Counted from the stretch's first letter, positions 9,604 to 19,303 are shown. The stretch: DNA of 64,000 nucleotides from Marinomonas rhizomae (GCF_003315485.1 NZ_QNSE01000002.1:124001-188000), one strand, 5' to 3'. Notes: a model not told the origin generated them from the sequence alone. Program-made: numbers and translations.

Positions 9604-10542
9604 TTAATAAGGCGCAGAAATGAGCTCTTCTACCGTCTGATGTAACACTTTTAAGAAGAGTTCACGGGGCTTATTCGGCTGGGTGGTTTTCTTACAAATC
9701 ACCGCGACGCCTAATGTATAAGAGCGCTGATTTGGCGCGACGGCAACAATGTCTCCTTTTTCTATGTACGCTCGGGCATATTGTTCGGGTAAAAAACCAA
9801 TATATTGCCCTGACAATATCAGCGCCAATCGACTGTCATAAAAGTAAGAAATGGCCGTTAAGTTCATGTGAGAGATTTGATGACTGACGGCTTCATGTGG
9901 TTTCAAGCCGGCATGAGTAGCGGGGTAAACATCCGCTTGTGCGGCCTGATCTTTTTCCGTCATAGACGCAAGAGGGTGGTTTTTACCACAATACAAAAAG
10001 CAATCATCACTGTAGAGATGAACATAGTCCAAGCCATCAAGTTGGCGATGATAAGGAATAAAGCCAATGTCGGCCTCGTCATTCAAAATCATACGCTCAA
10101 TATTAGACATTGAAGACACGTTTGTTGTAATCAACACTTCTGGCGCTTCCGTAGAAAAGCGCTGAATAAGTTCTGGAAAGTGACTGCGTGGGTCAAGGCT
10201 AACTTTATCAGAAAGCGCAAGACGTAATTTACCGGTCAAGCTGGCATTCAGGTTGTTTACAGTGGTTCGAAAGGCATCTAATGATTCGAGTAAGTTCTCG
10301 GTCATTTTATAAATAATGACGCCTTCCTCAGTCAAAGAAAAACCACCACGACCACGCTTGCATAAGACAAGATTCAAACGCGCTTCTAGATTAGAAATAT
10401 GCAGACTAATAGTCGATCGACCAATGTTAAGAGAAGTTTCTGCTGCCGAAAACCCACCGCAGTCTACGACGGTTTTAAAAACTTTTAACTGTTTGATCTC
10501 ATAATCACCGACTTGCCCCAGTGAATAGTTTTTAACACTCAT
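9604..10542 (-). CDS. LysR-family transcriptional regulator
   Basis: A 312-residue LysR regulator. The helix-turn-helix spans about residues 16-75 (LKVFKTVVDCGGFSAAETSLN, two parts, then GRSTISLHISNLEARL), followed by the effector-binding domain. The gene converges on gntR with a 4-bp gap. Its own promoter side faces the 10543-10959 gap and the chemoreceptor gene. No target can be assigned; the chemoreceptor or the TRAP operon downstream are candidates by proximity only. Confidence 0.88.
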   Translation of the reverse strand: MSVKNYSLGQVGDYEIKQLKVFKTVVDCGGFSAAETSLNIGRSTISLHISNLEARLNLVLCKRGRGGFSLTEEGVIIYKMTENLLESLDAFRTTVNNLNASLTGKLRLALSDKVSLDPRSHFPELIQRFSTEAPEVLITTNVSSMSNIERMILNDEADIGFIPYHRQLDGLDYVHLYSDDCFLYCGKNHPLASMTEKDQAAQADVYPATHAGLKPHEAVSHQISHMNLTAISYFYDSRLALILSGQYIGFLPEQYARAYIEKGDIVAVAPNQRSYTLGVAVICKKTTQPNKPRELFLKVLHQTVEELISAPY

Positions 10543-10959
10543 CGCCTTTCCCCATGTGTACTAACATACATTTTATTCTTCTAGCCTGTGCAAAAGCTCG
10601 ATACACGGTATGACTATAATACGACGAGCACAGGTCACACATAATAAATGATAGTCGCAATTTAGTTCGTTGATTCTCTAACTTTACATTGATTTATACG
10701 ACTTTCATCCCCCTTTCGGCTTCTTTAAGGTAAGAGACGTCGGTTACCGCAGAAAAAATGTCTTCATGATGACGTTTTATGCATTCAGGATGATTCGTAT
10801 CCGCTTGGTTAAACCCTGAAATAAAGCGTCGAATTCTGGCCTTTTATTTCATTCTTCCAGCTCGTTTTTTTGGCCTGTTTGTCTTACGTGATAAACAGGC
10901 CTTTTTTGTTGTCTTGATTGCTTACTCTTCTTTTCAAAAAGAGGTCTACAGGAGGTTAT
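10543..10959 (+). other. Long intergenic gap with a structured, terminator-bearing segment
   Basis: This 417-bp gap separates a LysR gene and a chemoreceptor gene that are transcribed away from it. It contains no credible ORF. On the plus strand a stem GAAATAAAG...CTTTTATTTC (about 10820-10853) is followed by a strong rho-independent terminator at 10872-10907. No plus-strand gene ends there, so the segment may encode a small RNA or a leader that attenuates the chemoreceptor. It did not match any riboswitch consensus I know. Confidence 0.4.
10872..10907 (+). terminator. Rho-independent terminator upstream of the chemoreceptor
   Basis: GGCCTGTTT at 10872-10880 pairs with AAACAGGCC at 10893-10901 (9 bp perfect, 12-nt loop) and is followed by TTTTTT. 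It lies 51 bp before the chemoreceptor start and follows no plus-strand gene. Confidence 0.75.
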
Positions 10960-12849
10960 ATGTCCATCGCATTATCCGTTCGTCAAAAGCTGATTGCTAT
11001 TGTTGTTTTAGTCTGTATTGGGTACGCAGGGTTTGGTGCCTATTCCATTTACAACTTGTCGCAAATGTCTGGAGCCTTTGACGAGGCCAGCGAGTTAAGT
11101 CGATTGACCAGCGAAGTGAAAGACATTGAAATTGCTTTACTAAAGTTTGAACGTGAAATGAACACTATTTCTCCCAGCAATGTCGACACTATTAGCAAGA
11201 CATTAATCAAGATAAAAAACGAAACCGCGGCTGGATTTCCTATCAGAGCGGATCTGCTCGATACTAAAGGTAAAGCTCTACTGGAAAGTAGCCAAGTTTT
11301 ACAGCCGCATTATCTATCGGCGCTTGAAAACAATTTACACAACTTAACTACCCTTGGGTTAGATGGCGAAACAGGTGCACTGGGTCAATTAAATCAATCC
11401 GCACAAGCCTTGGCTGGACAGCTCAAATCATTGGCCAGTTTTGCTTCAAGTTTTAAAGAAGTAAGAGCAAAAGAAAAAGACTTTCTTGCTTACAGCGATG
11501 CTGAACACCAAGCGGCCTTACAGTCCGCCATTCAGGCACTCAAAAATAATGTCGATAACGTCGGTTTTGGTGATGTATTCGGCCCGATGATTCAAACCTA
11601 TGAAGATGCACTGGCTCCTGTTATTACCTTGTCTGTTACCCTAAAAGAGCAGCAGAGCAAGCTTGCGCTGTTAAGCAATCAGTACACTCAAGCCATGGAT
11701 AAGAGCGCTAACTACTTACAAAATACCTTGCTGGCCAAAGCACAAATACGCTCATTAGAAACAGCCAAACAAGCGCGCAGCTCTTTGGTCATTGCGTGTG
11801 CTTTGCTTGCCCTAGTCATCGGCCTAATTTTATCGACGGTGATCCGCTCTTTAAATAGAAACCTAAAAGCCGTATTAACGATATTAAAAGAAGTCGCGCA
11901 AGGTAAACTGCGTTTCCGTCAACAAAACCAAAGTTCAAGTAATTCAGATGAATTCCAACAACTCTTTATTGCATCAAACCAAATGTCCGACAGTTTACGT
12001 TTGTTGATTAGTCATTTAATCAACAGCAACAAAAAATTAGTACTAACAGCCGATGAATTAGACAGTGGGATTCAAACTATAGTCAGTGGCAGTGAACGCA
12101 TTCGTGATCGAAGCAATACTTTAGCGGCTTCTACAGAAGAGATATCCGCTACCGCCGACACCGTTCAATCGATGACACGAAACGTGCAGAGTGCCGCAAA
12201 AGTCGCTTATGAATCCGCAACCAGCGGCGTCAATGCCATGCGTGATGCCATGACCAGTATTAGCGATGTAGCGGACACCATTCAAGATACCAATGAACGC
12301 GTGGATCGCCTTGGTACGCTTTCTAAAGAAATTGATGTCGTTATTGAATTAATTGTTGGTGTCGCCGAGCAAACGAGTTTATTAGCACTCAACGCGGCCA
12401 TCGAGGCTGCCCGCGCAGGAGAGGCTGGGCGAGGCTTTGCGGTTGTCGCAGACGAAGTTAAAACACTTTCGGAACAAACCGTAAAGGCATCAGGCAGTAT
12501 TACAGAAAAAGTTGAAAGTATTCAAAAAGAAACACAAGCAGTGATTGACGCCATGACGTTAAGCCTAAAGAAAGTGGGTCGCAGTAAAGAACAAGGTGAG
12601 AATGCAGTGAAGATTATTCATCTCGTTGAGCAAAATACTCTAGAAGCGATGAACAATACCCAGGAAATTACTCAAGCGATAAAAGAGGTTGCATTAACGA
12701 CGGCGCAAATGGCACAGGACATGGACATCGTCGCTCATGACATTAAAGACAATCACGCCGCAACTCAATCTATCCAAACAGCCAATAAAAATGTTCACGA
12801 CCAAACCAAAGAATTAGCCGACCAAATTCAAGGCTTTGACATCGCTTAA
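10960..12849 (+). CDS. Methyl-accepting chemotaxis protein
   Basis: A transmembrane chemoreceptor that passes ligand signals to CheA/CheW. I start at the ATG at 10960 (629 residues), which follows AGGAGG at 10950-10955; an upstream TTG at 10918 only extends the frame. Layout: TM1 at about residues 9-31, a periplasmic helical sensor of about 240 residues, TM2 ([20 protein letters not shown]), a HAMP domain, then a long coiled-coil signalling domain. The conserved tip [19 protein letters not shown] is intact and continues into [19 protein letters not shown]. There is no C-terminal NWETF-like tether. The ligand is unknown; adjacency to the TRAP operon suggests a related solute. Confidence 0.93.
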   Translation: MSIALSVRQKLIAIVVLVCIGYAGFGAYSIYNLSQMSGAFDEASELSRLTSEVKDIEIALLKFEREMNTISPSNVDTISKTLIKIKNETAAGFPIRADLLDTKGKALLESSQVLQPHYLSALENNLHNLTTLGLDGETGALGQLNQSAQALAGQLKSLASFASSFKEVRAKEKDFLAYSDAEHQAALQSAIQALKNNVDNVGFGDVFGPMIQTYEDALAPVITLSVTLKEQQSKLALLSNQYTQAMDKSANYLQNTLLAKAQIRSLETAKQARSSLVIACALLALVIGLILSTVIRSLNRNLKAVLTILKEVAQGKLRFRQQNQSSSNSDEFQQLFIASNQMSDSLRLLISHLINSNKKLVLTADELDSGIQTIVSGSERIRDRSNTLAASTEEISATADTVQSMTRNVQSAAKVAYESATSGVNAMRDAMTSISDVADTIQDTNERVDRLGTLSKEIDVVIELIVGVAEQTSLLALNAAIEAARAGEAGRGFAVVADEVKTLSEQTVKASGSITEKVESIQKETQAVIDAMTLSLKKVGRSKEQGENAVKIIHLVEQNTLEAMNNTQEITQAIKEVALTTAQMAQDMDIVAHDIKDNHAATQSIQTANKNVHDQTKELADQIQGFDIA

Positions 12850-12868
12850 TGATAGATATCCAGCAAAT

Positions 12869-12895
12869 GGGCTTTTATGGAAAACCATAAAGCCC
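12869..12895 (+). terminator. Hairpin after the chemoreceptor gene
   Basis: GGGCTTTTATGG and CCATAAAGCCC pair with one bulge around an AAAA loop, 20 bp after the stop codon. The following T-tract is poor (CAATTT), so termination may be weak. Confidence 0.5.
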
Positions 12896-13249
12896 CAATT
12901 TGGTGCGACAATAAATTCCAGCTAAAGAGCTCGACAGGCCACTTTAAAAAAGTAAAAAAAGCGCACGTTTTCAACATCATAGATCAATAATATTCACACT
13001 ATTGATGCATTTAGCTAATCTATTTTTTGCACCAAAAAAGGGCTTTCAGCCTCTTTGTTGTGCATTCCTTTTCAGTTAGTTATATGATTTATAACAGATT
13101 TTGGCTTTTTTGATTGTTTGATACCGACAAAACTTTAGATAGATTTTACGAGCTTTATTGCTCTCCGGCTTTTTGAAAGTATCAAATACAAGGTGTCACA
13201 ACTTCAAAGGCGTGACTTTTTTATGCACTTTTGCTCTCGAGGTAGCTCA
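12896..13249 (+). other. Intergenic gap and probable promoter region of the second TRAP operon
   Basis: No credible gene is visible. TTTGATAC (13117-13124) and GTATCAAA (13179-13186) are inverted half-sites 54 bp apart that could be a regulator-binding pair. I see no convincing -35/-10 pair to report. Confidence 0.35.
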
Positions 13250-14275
13250 ATGATTAAAGCGATACTAAAAGTAAAAAAACGATTAGCTGTAAGTTCTCTA
13301 GCGGTAGCTCTTGGATTAGGCGCGGTCGCTTCTTCTGCACATGCTGCAGATTACAACTGGCGCTTCGCTAACCTATACAGCCGTGGCTCTGCATTCGGCG
13401 CAGTATACGAAGATTTAGCAAAAAACATTGAGACTATGTCTGATGGCCGTATTAAAGTGCAGGTTCTTTATGACGGTGAAGGTGTTGGTTCTTCTGGTAT
13501 TTTTGGTGCCGTGAAAACAGGCCTAATTACAATGGGTGCGACCTTCCAATCTTTGAACGCAGGCGAACTTCCAGCGGGCTTGGTTGAGATTGGTTTACCT
13601 GGTGGTACAAGCGATGTTGGTGAATTAACGACCTTGTTCCAACAGAAAGGCTGGGCCCCCATTCTTAAAAAAGCGTATGGCGAGCAAGGGCTAGTTTGGC
13701 TTGACCCTTACATTCAGCCAGCGGTTTATGTGATCACTAAGGAGCCAATCAATTCTATTGAAGACTTCGAAGGCTTGAAAATCCGTGCGCCAGGCGCATA
13801 CGGTAAGTTCCTACGTAACCTAGGCGCTTCTCCTGTTTCTCTTGCTTGGTCTGAGATCTACACAAGTCTTTCAACTGGCGTAATCGACGGCTCTATCGGT
13901 TCTAACATGATCGATCACCGCGATGGTAATCATGTTGAAGTAGCGAAGTACATGTACCCACTGCCTTTGGCTGGTGCACAAGTGTTACCTATTATCGTCA
14001 ATCAAAGCGCTTGGAACAAACTTCCAGCGGATTTGAAAGCCATTGTTAAAGCGGCGACAACCGTTCATGCTCAAGAGCAAATGACGAAATCTAAGCTTTG
14101 GGAATCCGAAGCCGTTGCTGACATGGAAGCAAAAGGTCTACAGTGGAGCCCTGAGCCAAGCGCAGCAGACAAAGCAGCATGGAAAGATGCAGGTTCTAAA
14201 CTTTGGGATGAGTACGCAGCTGCCGACAAATACAGCAAAGAGTTGATTGACGTTCTACGTAAAGAACAGAAATAA
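13250..14275 (+). CDS. dctP: TRAP transporter substrate-binding protein (DctP family)
   Basis: The periplasmic receptor of a second TRAP transporter. I place the start at the ATG at 13250 (MIKAILKVKKRLAVSS..., 341 residues) with GAGG eight bases upstream; the longer frame from 13193 would put an unlikely polar extension before the signal peptide. Signal peptide cleavage is likely at AHA|AD. GLKIRAPGAYGKFLRNLG carries the substrate-anchoring Arg, and STGVIDGSIGSN is the usual hinge motif. It differs clearly from the first DctP (5413-6369), so the ligand is probably different. Ligand unknown. Confidence 0.9.
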   Translation: MIKAILKVKKRLAVSSLAVALGLGAVASSAHAADYNWRFANLYSRGSAFGAVYEDLAKNIETMSDGRIKVQVLYDGEGVGSSGIFGAVKTGLITMGATFQSLNAGELPAGLVEIGLPGGTSDVGELTTLFQQKGWAPILKKAYGEQGLVWLDPYIQPAVYVITKEPINSIEDFEGLKIRAPGAYGKFLRNLGASPVSLAWSEIYTSLSTGVIDGSIGSNMIDHRDGNHVEVAKYMYPLPLAGAQVLPIIVNQSAWNKLPADLKAIVKAATTVHAQEQMTKSKLWESEAVADMEAKGLQWSPEPSAADKAAWKDAGSKLWDEYAAADKYSKELIDVLRKEQK

Positions 14276-14292
14276 TTGACTCAGCAGTAACC

Positions 14293-14324
14293 AAAACGGC
14301 CTTCTCTAAGAAGGCCGTTTTAAT
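14293..14324 (+). terminator. Intercistronic terminator-like hairpin between dctP and dctQ
   Basis: AAAACGGCCTTCT pairs with AGAAGGCCGTTTT, followed by AATTT. It lies 18 bp after dctP and 30 bp before dctQ, so it probably reduces expression of the membrane subunits relative to the binding protein. Confidence 0.75.
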
Positions 14325-14353
14325 TTCCGATCCATCCTAACAGGTACAAAACA

Positions 14354-14908
14354 ATGATAATGACTGCGATTAGGCGCTATTGTCTTGGAGTCCACGCATT
14401 AGTGGCTTTCATTGGGAATTCCGTTTCCTATCTTATGCCGGTATTAGCATTTGTCGTTGCTTTCGAGGTTTTCTCTCGTTACATCTTAGACAGCCCAACC
14501 ATCTGGGCTTACGACACTTCGCTATTTATCTTTGGCTATATTGCCGCATTAGGTGGTGCTTATGCCCAACAGCAACGTGCGCACATCAATGTCGATATCC
14601 TTTACAACAAAGTCTCAGCTCGAACGAAAAGCATATTTAACCTATTTTCATTCGCTCTCGCCATGTTCTTTATGGTCATCGTCTGCAAAATGAGCATAGG
14701 TAAGTTTGAAGAAGCGCTTGAGTTTAATTACCGACGTCAAAGTGAATGGGCTCCTCACGTGCATCATTACTGGCTAATGATGGCAATCGCTAGCGTGCTG
14801 CTAATTTTGCAACTTTCCAGCGACTGGATTGATTCCTTATACCAAGCAATTACAGGCAAACCCTTATTGCCAACAGCACCGACCGAACAAGAGGAAACGG
14901 CACCATGA
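14354..14908 (+). CDS. dctQ: TRAP transporter small permease (DctQ type)
   Basis: A 184-residue four-TM subunit of the second TRAP system. It contains the family motif around SPTIWAYDTSLFIFGYIAALGGAYA, in two parts, followed by the characteristic QQRAHINVDILY. The stop overlaps the dctM start (ATGA). Its N-terminus could also be the second ATG six bases downstream; no clear ribosome-binding site decides. Confidence 0.88.
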   Translation: MIMTAIRRYCLGVHALVAFIGNSVSYLMPVLAFVVAFEVFSRYILDSPTIWAYDTSLFIFGYIAALGGAYAQQQRAHINVDILYNKVSARTKSIFNLFSFALAMFFMVIVCKMSIGKFEEALEFNYRRQSEWAPHVHHYWLMMAIASVLLILQLSSDWIDSLYQAITGKPLLPTAPTEQEETAP

Positions 14909-16227
14909 TTAGTATTGAGTTATTAACGGGCATTTTATTCGCCTGCATCATAGCCTCGTTTGCCTTGGGTGCACCAGTGGGTTTGGCGCTTGGTGGTATT
15001 GCGATGGGCATAGGCTACATGACTTGGGGCGATGCTTTATTCAACGTCATTCCGACTACGCTCGAATCTACCCATTTTAGTTTTATCTTGTTGGCAATCC
15101 CCTTGTATATTTACATGGGTCAATTGCTTACTCGCTCAGGCATTGGCGATGCTATGTTTAGCGCCAGCCAAATGTTAATTGGCCGTGTGCGTGGCTCATT
15201 GGCCATCAGCGTAATTGTGGTGTGTTCTATGATCGGTGCCATGGTCGGCATTATCGGTGCAGGCATCATGACGTCCGGCAGTATCGCACTACGCCCGATG
15301 TTGGAACGCGGCTATGACAAACGTCTTGCGTTAGGCGTTATCATGGCGGGTGGTGGCTTAGGGATTTTGATTCCACCTAGCATCCCAATGATCATGTTTG
15401 CATCGTCTACACAAAACTCAGTAGGGCGCATGTTTATTGGCGCTTTGATTCCAGCACTGATCACTATTGTATTGCTAATCGCTTACGTGGTGATTTCTTG
15501 TAAGTTAAACCCTAAGCGCGCACCAATGGATGTCGTACCAGAAGTACTGCCAACACCAAAAGAGAAGTTCTTAACTGCTCGTGATGGCTTGTTATCTCTA
15601 CTACTCATTGTTGCGGTGCTTGGCAGCATTATTATGGGAATCGCAACGCCAACAGAATCTGGCGCTATCGGTGTAGTGGGCGCCATTGTTTTAGCGATTT
15701 TCTTTAAACGTTTTAAGCCACGCATGGTGCAAAAAGCCGGCATGCAAGCAGCACTGCTGGTTAGTGTGGCAATGTGGATTATCGTCGGGGCGTCTGTGTT
15801 CAGTAACTTCCATTTGTTAATGGGCGTGCAAAACATGGTCGCAGGCTTCACCCAAGATTTGGGTTTACCACCGATTGTCGTCATCATGTTGTTTCAATTG
15901 ATCATGTTGTTGCTGGGCTTCATTATCGATGAATTCATCATCGTCCTAATGTGTGCACCTATCTTCACACCGATTGCTGTATCCCTTGGCTACGATCCAA
16001 TTTGGTTTGGTATATTGATGATTTTAAATATTGAAATCGCCGTACAAACACCGCCTTATGGCTTTGCCTTGTTCTACCTAAAAGGCATAGCACCTCCGGG
16101 CATTACCATGTTGGATATTTACAAATCTATCCTACCATTTGTCCTGCTAAAACTTTTTGTCTTGGTCATTGTGATGATGTTCCCGGAACTAGTTACTTGG
16201 TTACCGAACCAATTAATGGATGGTTAA
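14905..16227 (+). CDS. dctM: TRAP transporter large permease (DctM type)
   Basis: The 440-residue Na+-coupled permease subunit, overlapping dctQ by 4 bp. It shows the family features GIIGAGIMTSGSIALRPML and GGGLGILIPPSIPMIMFAS. It is a little longer than the first DctM and more like the mannitol/chloroaromatic-type TRAP permeases, in which QTPPYGFALFYLKGIAP near the C-terminus is typical. It ends the operon, and a strong terminator follows. Substrate unknown. Confidence 0.92.
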   Translation: MISIELLTGILFACIIASFALGAPVGLALGGIAMGIGYMTWGDALFNVIPTTLESTHFSFILLAIPLYIYMGQLLTRSGIGDAMFSASQMLIGRVRGSLAISVIVVCSMIGAMVGIIGAGIMTSGSIALRPMLERGYDKRLALGVIMAGGGLGILIPPSIPMIMFASSTQNSVGRMFIGALIPALITIVLLIAYVVISCKLNPKRAPMDVVPEVLPTPKEKFLTARDGLLSLLLIVAVLGSIIMGIATPTESGAIGVVGAIVLAIFFKRFKPRMVQKAGMQAALLVSVAMWIIVGASVFSNFHLLMGVQNMVAGFTQDLGLPPIVVIMLFQLIMLLLGFIIDEFIIVLMCAPIFTPIAVSLGYDPIWFGILMILNIEIAVQTPPYGFALFYLKGIAPPGITMLDIYKSILPFVLLKLFVLVIVMMFPELVTWLPNQLMDG

Positions 16228-16255
16228 CACCAATACCTTTTAGCAACACAATAAT

Positions 16256-16292
16256 GAAAAAGGCGACTCACACACATTGAGTCGCCTTTTTT
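16256..16292. terminator. Bidirectional terminator between dctM and fabF
   Basis: AAAAAGGCGACTCA pairs with TGAGTCGCCTTTTT around a 7-nt loop, with A- and T-tracts on both sides. It can serve both the rightward TRAP operon and the leftward fabF gene. Confidence 0.85.
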
Positions 16293-16312
16293 TGTGTAAG
16301 CTTGCCGATAAG

Positions 16313-17581
16313 TTAATAACGCTTCAAGATAATCGCTGCGTTTACGCCACCAAAACCAAAGCCATTACATAATACGTACTCAACACTTTTTTCACGTGAA
16401 ACCAATGGGATAAGATCCAAATCAGCCATGCTGTCTTCTGGATTTTCAAGGTTGAGCGTCGGAGGCAAAATACCTGAAATTAGCGCCTGAGCACTGAAAA
16501 TGGTTTCCACACCACCCGCAGCCCCCAGCAAATGACCTGTCGCGGACTTAGTAGAAGAGATCGCCACGTCTGTGATTTTTTCACCAAACACACGACGTAA
16601 GGCATTAATTTCGCCACGATCACCAACCGGTGTCGACGTTGCATGGGCATTCACATAACCAATTTGATTCGCCGAAATACCCGCCATCGTCAGAGCAATT
16701 TGCATCGCACGAGCGGCACCTTCGCCATTTTCTGGCCCCGATGTCAGATGATAAGCATCACCACTGGTGCCATAGCCAACGATCTCCGCCAATGGTGTAG
16801 CACCTCGAGCCAAAGCATGCTCAAGCGTTTCGAGCACAACAAGGCCAGCACCTTCGCCCATGACAAAACCTTCACGATCTTTATCAAAAGGGCGAGACGC
16901 TTTTTCGGGATCATCATTTCTCGTAGAAAGCGCTTTCAAAGCACCAAAGCCAGCCAGAGACAAGGGATCAATACAGGCTTCTGTACCACCCGCCAGCGCC
17001 ACTTTAGCCTCCCCCGTACGCAACAGACGCATAGCATCGCCAATCGCTTGCACACCCGCTGCACAAGCTGTTACTGGTGTACCAATCGGTCCTTTGAAGC
17101 CGTACTTAATCGAAAGGTTACCTGCCGCAAGGTTGGCAAGAAAGGCAGGAACCGTAAAAGGCGACAAGCGTCGCGCACCTTGTTCCGTTAAAACAGATTG
17201 TGCATGAGTAATGGTCGGCAAGCCGCCAATCCCCGTTGCAATGATGGTAGCTGTTGCTTCCTGGTCTTCCGCAGAGGTTGGTCGCCAGTTGGCTTGAGTT
17301 AAGGCCTCTTCGGCAGCAGCAAGGGCAAATAAGGTAAATAGATCAACGCGTTTTCGATCCTTAGGAGACAAGTAGTCAGATTCGTTCAAACCGTTTTCTT
17401 GCTCTGTCTGGCTAGGAACTTGCCCCGCAATGTGCGTATTTAGCCCTTCCGATAAGGTCGTTGGTAATGAGCGAATGCCAGATTCACCGCGAATCAACCT
17501 ATCCCAAACCGAAGCCACGCCTAAACCCAGCGGTGACACCAAACCCATACCAGTAATCACAATACGTTCTTTAAGCGACAT
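16313..17581 (-). CDS. fabF: 3-oxoacyl-[acyl-carrier-protein] synthase II-like (FabF family)
   Basis: A 422-residue condensing enzyme that extends acyl-ACP with malonyl-ACP. The catalytic Cys-His-His triad is intact: C173 (VTACAAG), H313 (NAHATSTPVGD) and H350 (KSATGHLLGAAGG, with K345). The gene stands alone, without fabD/fabG/acpP, and is divergent from a tetR gene. It may therefore be a secondary, regulated FabF for membrane-lipid adjustment rather than the main housekeeping copy. A parS-like 16-mer lies inside its 3' part (16388-16403). Confidence 0.9.
   Translation of the reverse strand: MSLKERIVITGMGLVSPLGLGVASVWDRLIRGESGIRSLPTTLSEGLNTHIAGQVPSQTEQENGLNESDYLSPKDRKRVDLFTLFALAAAEEALTQANWRPTSAEDQEATATIIATGIGGLPTITHAQSVLTEQGARRLSPFTVPAFLANLAAGNLSIKYGFKGPIGTPVTACAAGVQAIGDAMRLLRTGEAKVALAGGTEACIDPLSLAGFGALKALSTRNDDPEKASRPFDKDREGFVMGEGAGLVVLETLEHALARGATPLAEIVGYGTSGDAYHLTSGPENGEGAARAMQIALTMAGISANQIGYVNAHATSTPVGDRGEINALRRVFGEKITDVAISSTKSATGHLLGAAGGVETIFSAQALISGILPPTLNLENPEDSMADLDLIPLVSREKSVEYVLCNGFGFGGVNAAIILKRY
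16388..16403. other. parS-like site 1
   Basis: TTTTTCACGTGAAACC matches 14 of 16 positions of the parS consensus TGTTTCACGTGAAACA and lies inside fabF. The ParB encoded at 62903 would be the ligand. Confidence 0.55.
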
Positions 17582-17713
17582 GAAATAACCCTCTTAAGTT
17601 TCAGCAGAAAGAAAGTCTCCATGCTAGAGTGAGTCTATATATGATCAAGATAATATTTAGATTCCGATTTATAATCGTATAGAGTGTCAGTCAACGAGGA
17701 GGTTTAGTTAATT

Positions 17714-18325
17714 ATGTCTTACACGCCAAGACACAAAGAGCAAACTAGACAACGAATATTACAAGCAGCAGCAAAACTCTTTTGCTCACATGGCTTTGAT
17801 CGCGTCACACTGAATCAAATCATGAAAAAAGCCAACATGACACACGGTGCGTTTTATGCGCATTTTTCTGCTAAAAGCAGCCTGTACGAAGCGGCCATGC
17901 AATTCGCTACTTCGAATGGTTTTTGGGCGCGTAATGACAAGCAAACCGAAAACAATGAAACACATCTAAAAGCACTGGTTACTCGTTATCTAAGCTGGAG
18001 TCGAAACGACAAAGAACACCCATCTCCACTGGAATTTCTCGTTACAGATGCCGCACACAAAGAAGAAAAAGTTCGCCAAGCCTATCAAGCCTGTTTTGAT
18101 AGTCTGGTTGACCGTCTGGCAGGGATTCTGAAAAAACGTGGCAGCCAAGAAGCAGAAGCGCTAGCAGAAGAAACCGTTGTTTCTTTGGTGGGAACGGTGG
18201 CCATCGCCCGGTCTTTTACGCAACCGCTGCAAAGCGATTTTTTAAAACGCGCCCAAGAACGCATCGTCAACCGACTCAACAGTGGGTTAGACACTAATAA
18301 ACCCAATCAGGAAAATTTTGTTTAA
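17714..18325 (+). CDS. TetR-family transcriptional regulator
   Basis: A 203-residue TetR regulator. The N-terminal helix-turn-helix (ILQAAAKLFCSHGFDRVTLN, then QIMKKANMTHGAFYAHF) is clear and the C-terminal ligand domain is variable. The gene is divergent from fabF with a 132-bp gap. A partial dyad, CGAT-TTATA-ATCG (17665-17677), near the promoter is a candidate operator. A role in controlling fabF is inferred from divergence. Its last 32 bp overlap the end of the convergent LysR gene. Confidence 0.88.
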   Translation: MSYTPRHKEQTRQRILQAAAKLFCSHGFDRVTLNQIMKKANMTHGAFYAHFSAKSSLYEAAMQFATSNGFWARNDKQTENNETHLKALVTRYLSWSRNDKEHPSPLEFLVTDAAHKEEKVRQAYQACFDSLVDRLAGILKKRGSQEAEALAEETVVSLVGTVAIARSFTQPLQSDFLKRAQERIVNRLNSGLDTNKPNQENFV

Positions 18326-19172
18326 GCTCATCCAGCACGGTTTCTTTTAAGTTCTGCGCTGCGGCATTTAATCCGTCGACTTGTATAAGACAAAGTGCCA
18401 AATTGGGTAATTTTGGTAACCATTCTTTTTCTAGAACGGCTAATGAGTCAGGGCAACCTGCTGGGGTACGAACTGTAATCCCCAAGCCAGCTTCTGTTGC
18501 AGACCACACACCCGATAAACTATGACTGGACATAGCAACCCGCCAAGGAATTTCTGACTCGTCTAACGCTTTTAATGCTACCTCACGAAGTAGACAAGGG
18601 CTCTCAAATAATATCAGCGACAATGGCAGCTGCTGATCGATAAAAGTCTCTGGAACACCAATCCATTGCATTGGAAATTGCCCGATGACTTCAGTATTCG
18701 TAACAACACTTTCGGTATTATTCCAACATAAAACCAAATCTAGCTTTCCTTGCTGAAATCTTTCCATCAAATTTCTGTTACGAGAGACTTGAACATCCAA
18801 AACAACCTCAGGATTTGTCCGATTAAATTGCGCTAGCATATCGGTCAAGAATCGTTCGCCAAAGTCTTCTTGCAATCCGATGCGAACAATCCCCGATACC
18901 TTAGGTCGTCGTAGTGCCATCACAGCATCATCATTCACAGCCAGCAAGCGTTTAGCGTAAGAAAGCAGTTCTTCCCCTGCAGGAAGCAACACCAAGCTTC
19001 GTCCAGAACGTTTGAGAATAGGTTGCTCAAGCTGCATTTCTAATTTTTTTAAGTGAGCACTGACAGCAGAAGTTGAACGGTTTAGGCGTTCAGCCGCTTC
19101 GGCAAAGTTTCCTAACTCAACACCTAAGACAAAACTTCGTAGTGCTTCTAAATCTAACGTCACTTTACGCAT
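18294..19172 (-). CDS. LysR-family transcriptional regulator
   Basis: A 292-residue LysR regulator with helix-turn-helix residues about 8-66 (LRSFVLGVELGNFAEAAERL, then RSTSAVSAHLKKLE) and an effector domain. It is divergent from the decarboxylase-like/tautomerase/DUF4865 operon with a gap of about 130 bp, an arrangement seen for this set in other proteobacteria, so it most likely controls that operon. The 3' end overlaps tetR by 32 bp tail to tail. Confidence 0.88.
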   Translation of the reverse strand: MRKVTLDLEALRSFVLGVELGNFAEAAERLNRSTSAVSAHLKKLEMQLEQPILKRSGRSLVLLPAGEELLSYAKRLLAVNDDAVMALRRPKVSGIVRIGLQEDFGERFLTDMLAQFNRTNPEVVLDVQVSRNRNLMERFQQGKLDLVLCWNNTESVVTNTEVIGQFPMQWIGVPETFIDQQLPLSLILFESPCLLREVALKALDESEIPWRVAMSSHSLSGVWSATEAGLGITVRTPAGCPDSLAVLEKEWLPKLPNLALCLIQVDGLNAAAQNLKETVLDELKQNFPDWVY

Positions 19173-19303
19173 CAGTATTTCCCAACATATTTATCCTGTT
19201 TTTCAGGACTATGAATACCATATATTTTGATTTTTTAAACCTATTAATCAATTTACTCTTTTAGGCATCAAAGTAATTAATGTACTCATTAAGAGGGAAG
19301 CCC

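Noticed and set aside
10660..10907. c-di-GMP, glycine, TPP or guanidine riboswitch before the chemoreceptor
   Set aside because: None of the conserved core sequences I know for these classes is present.
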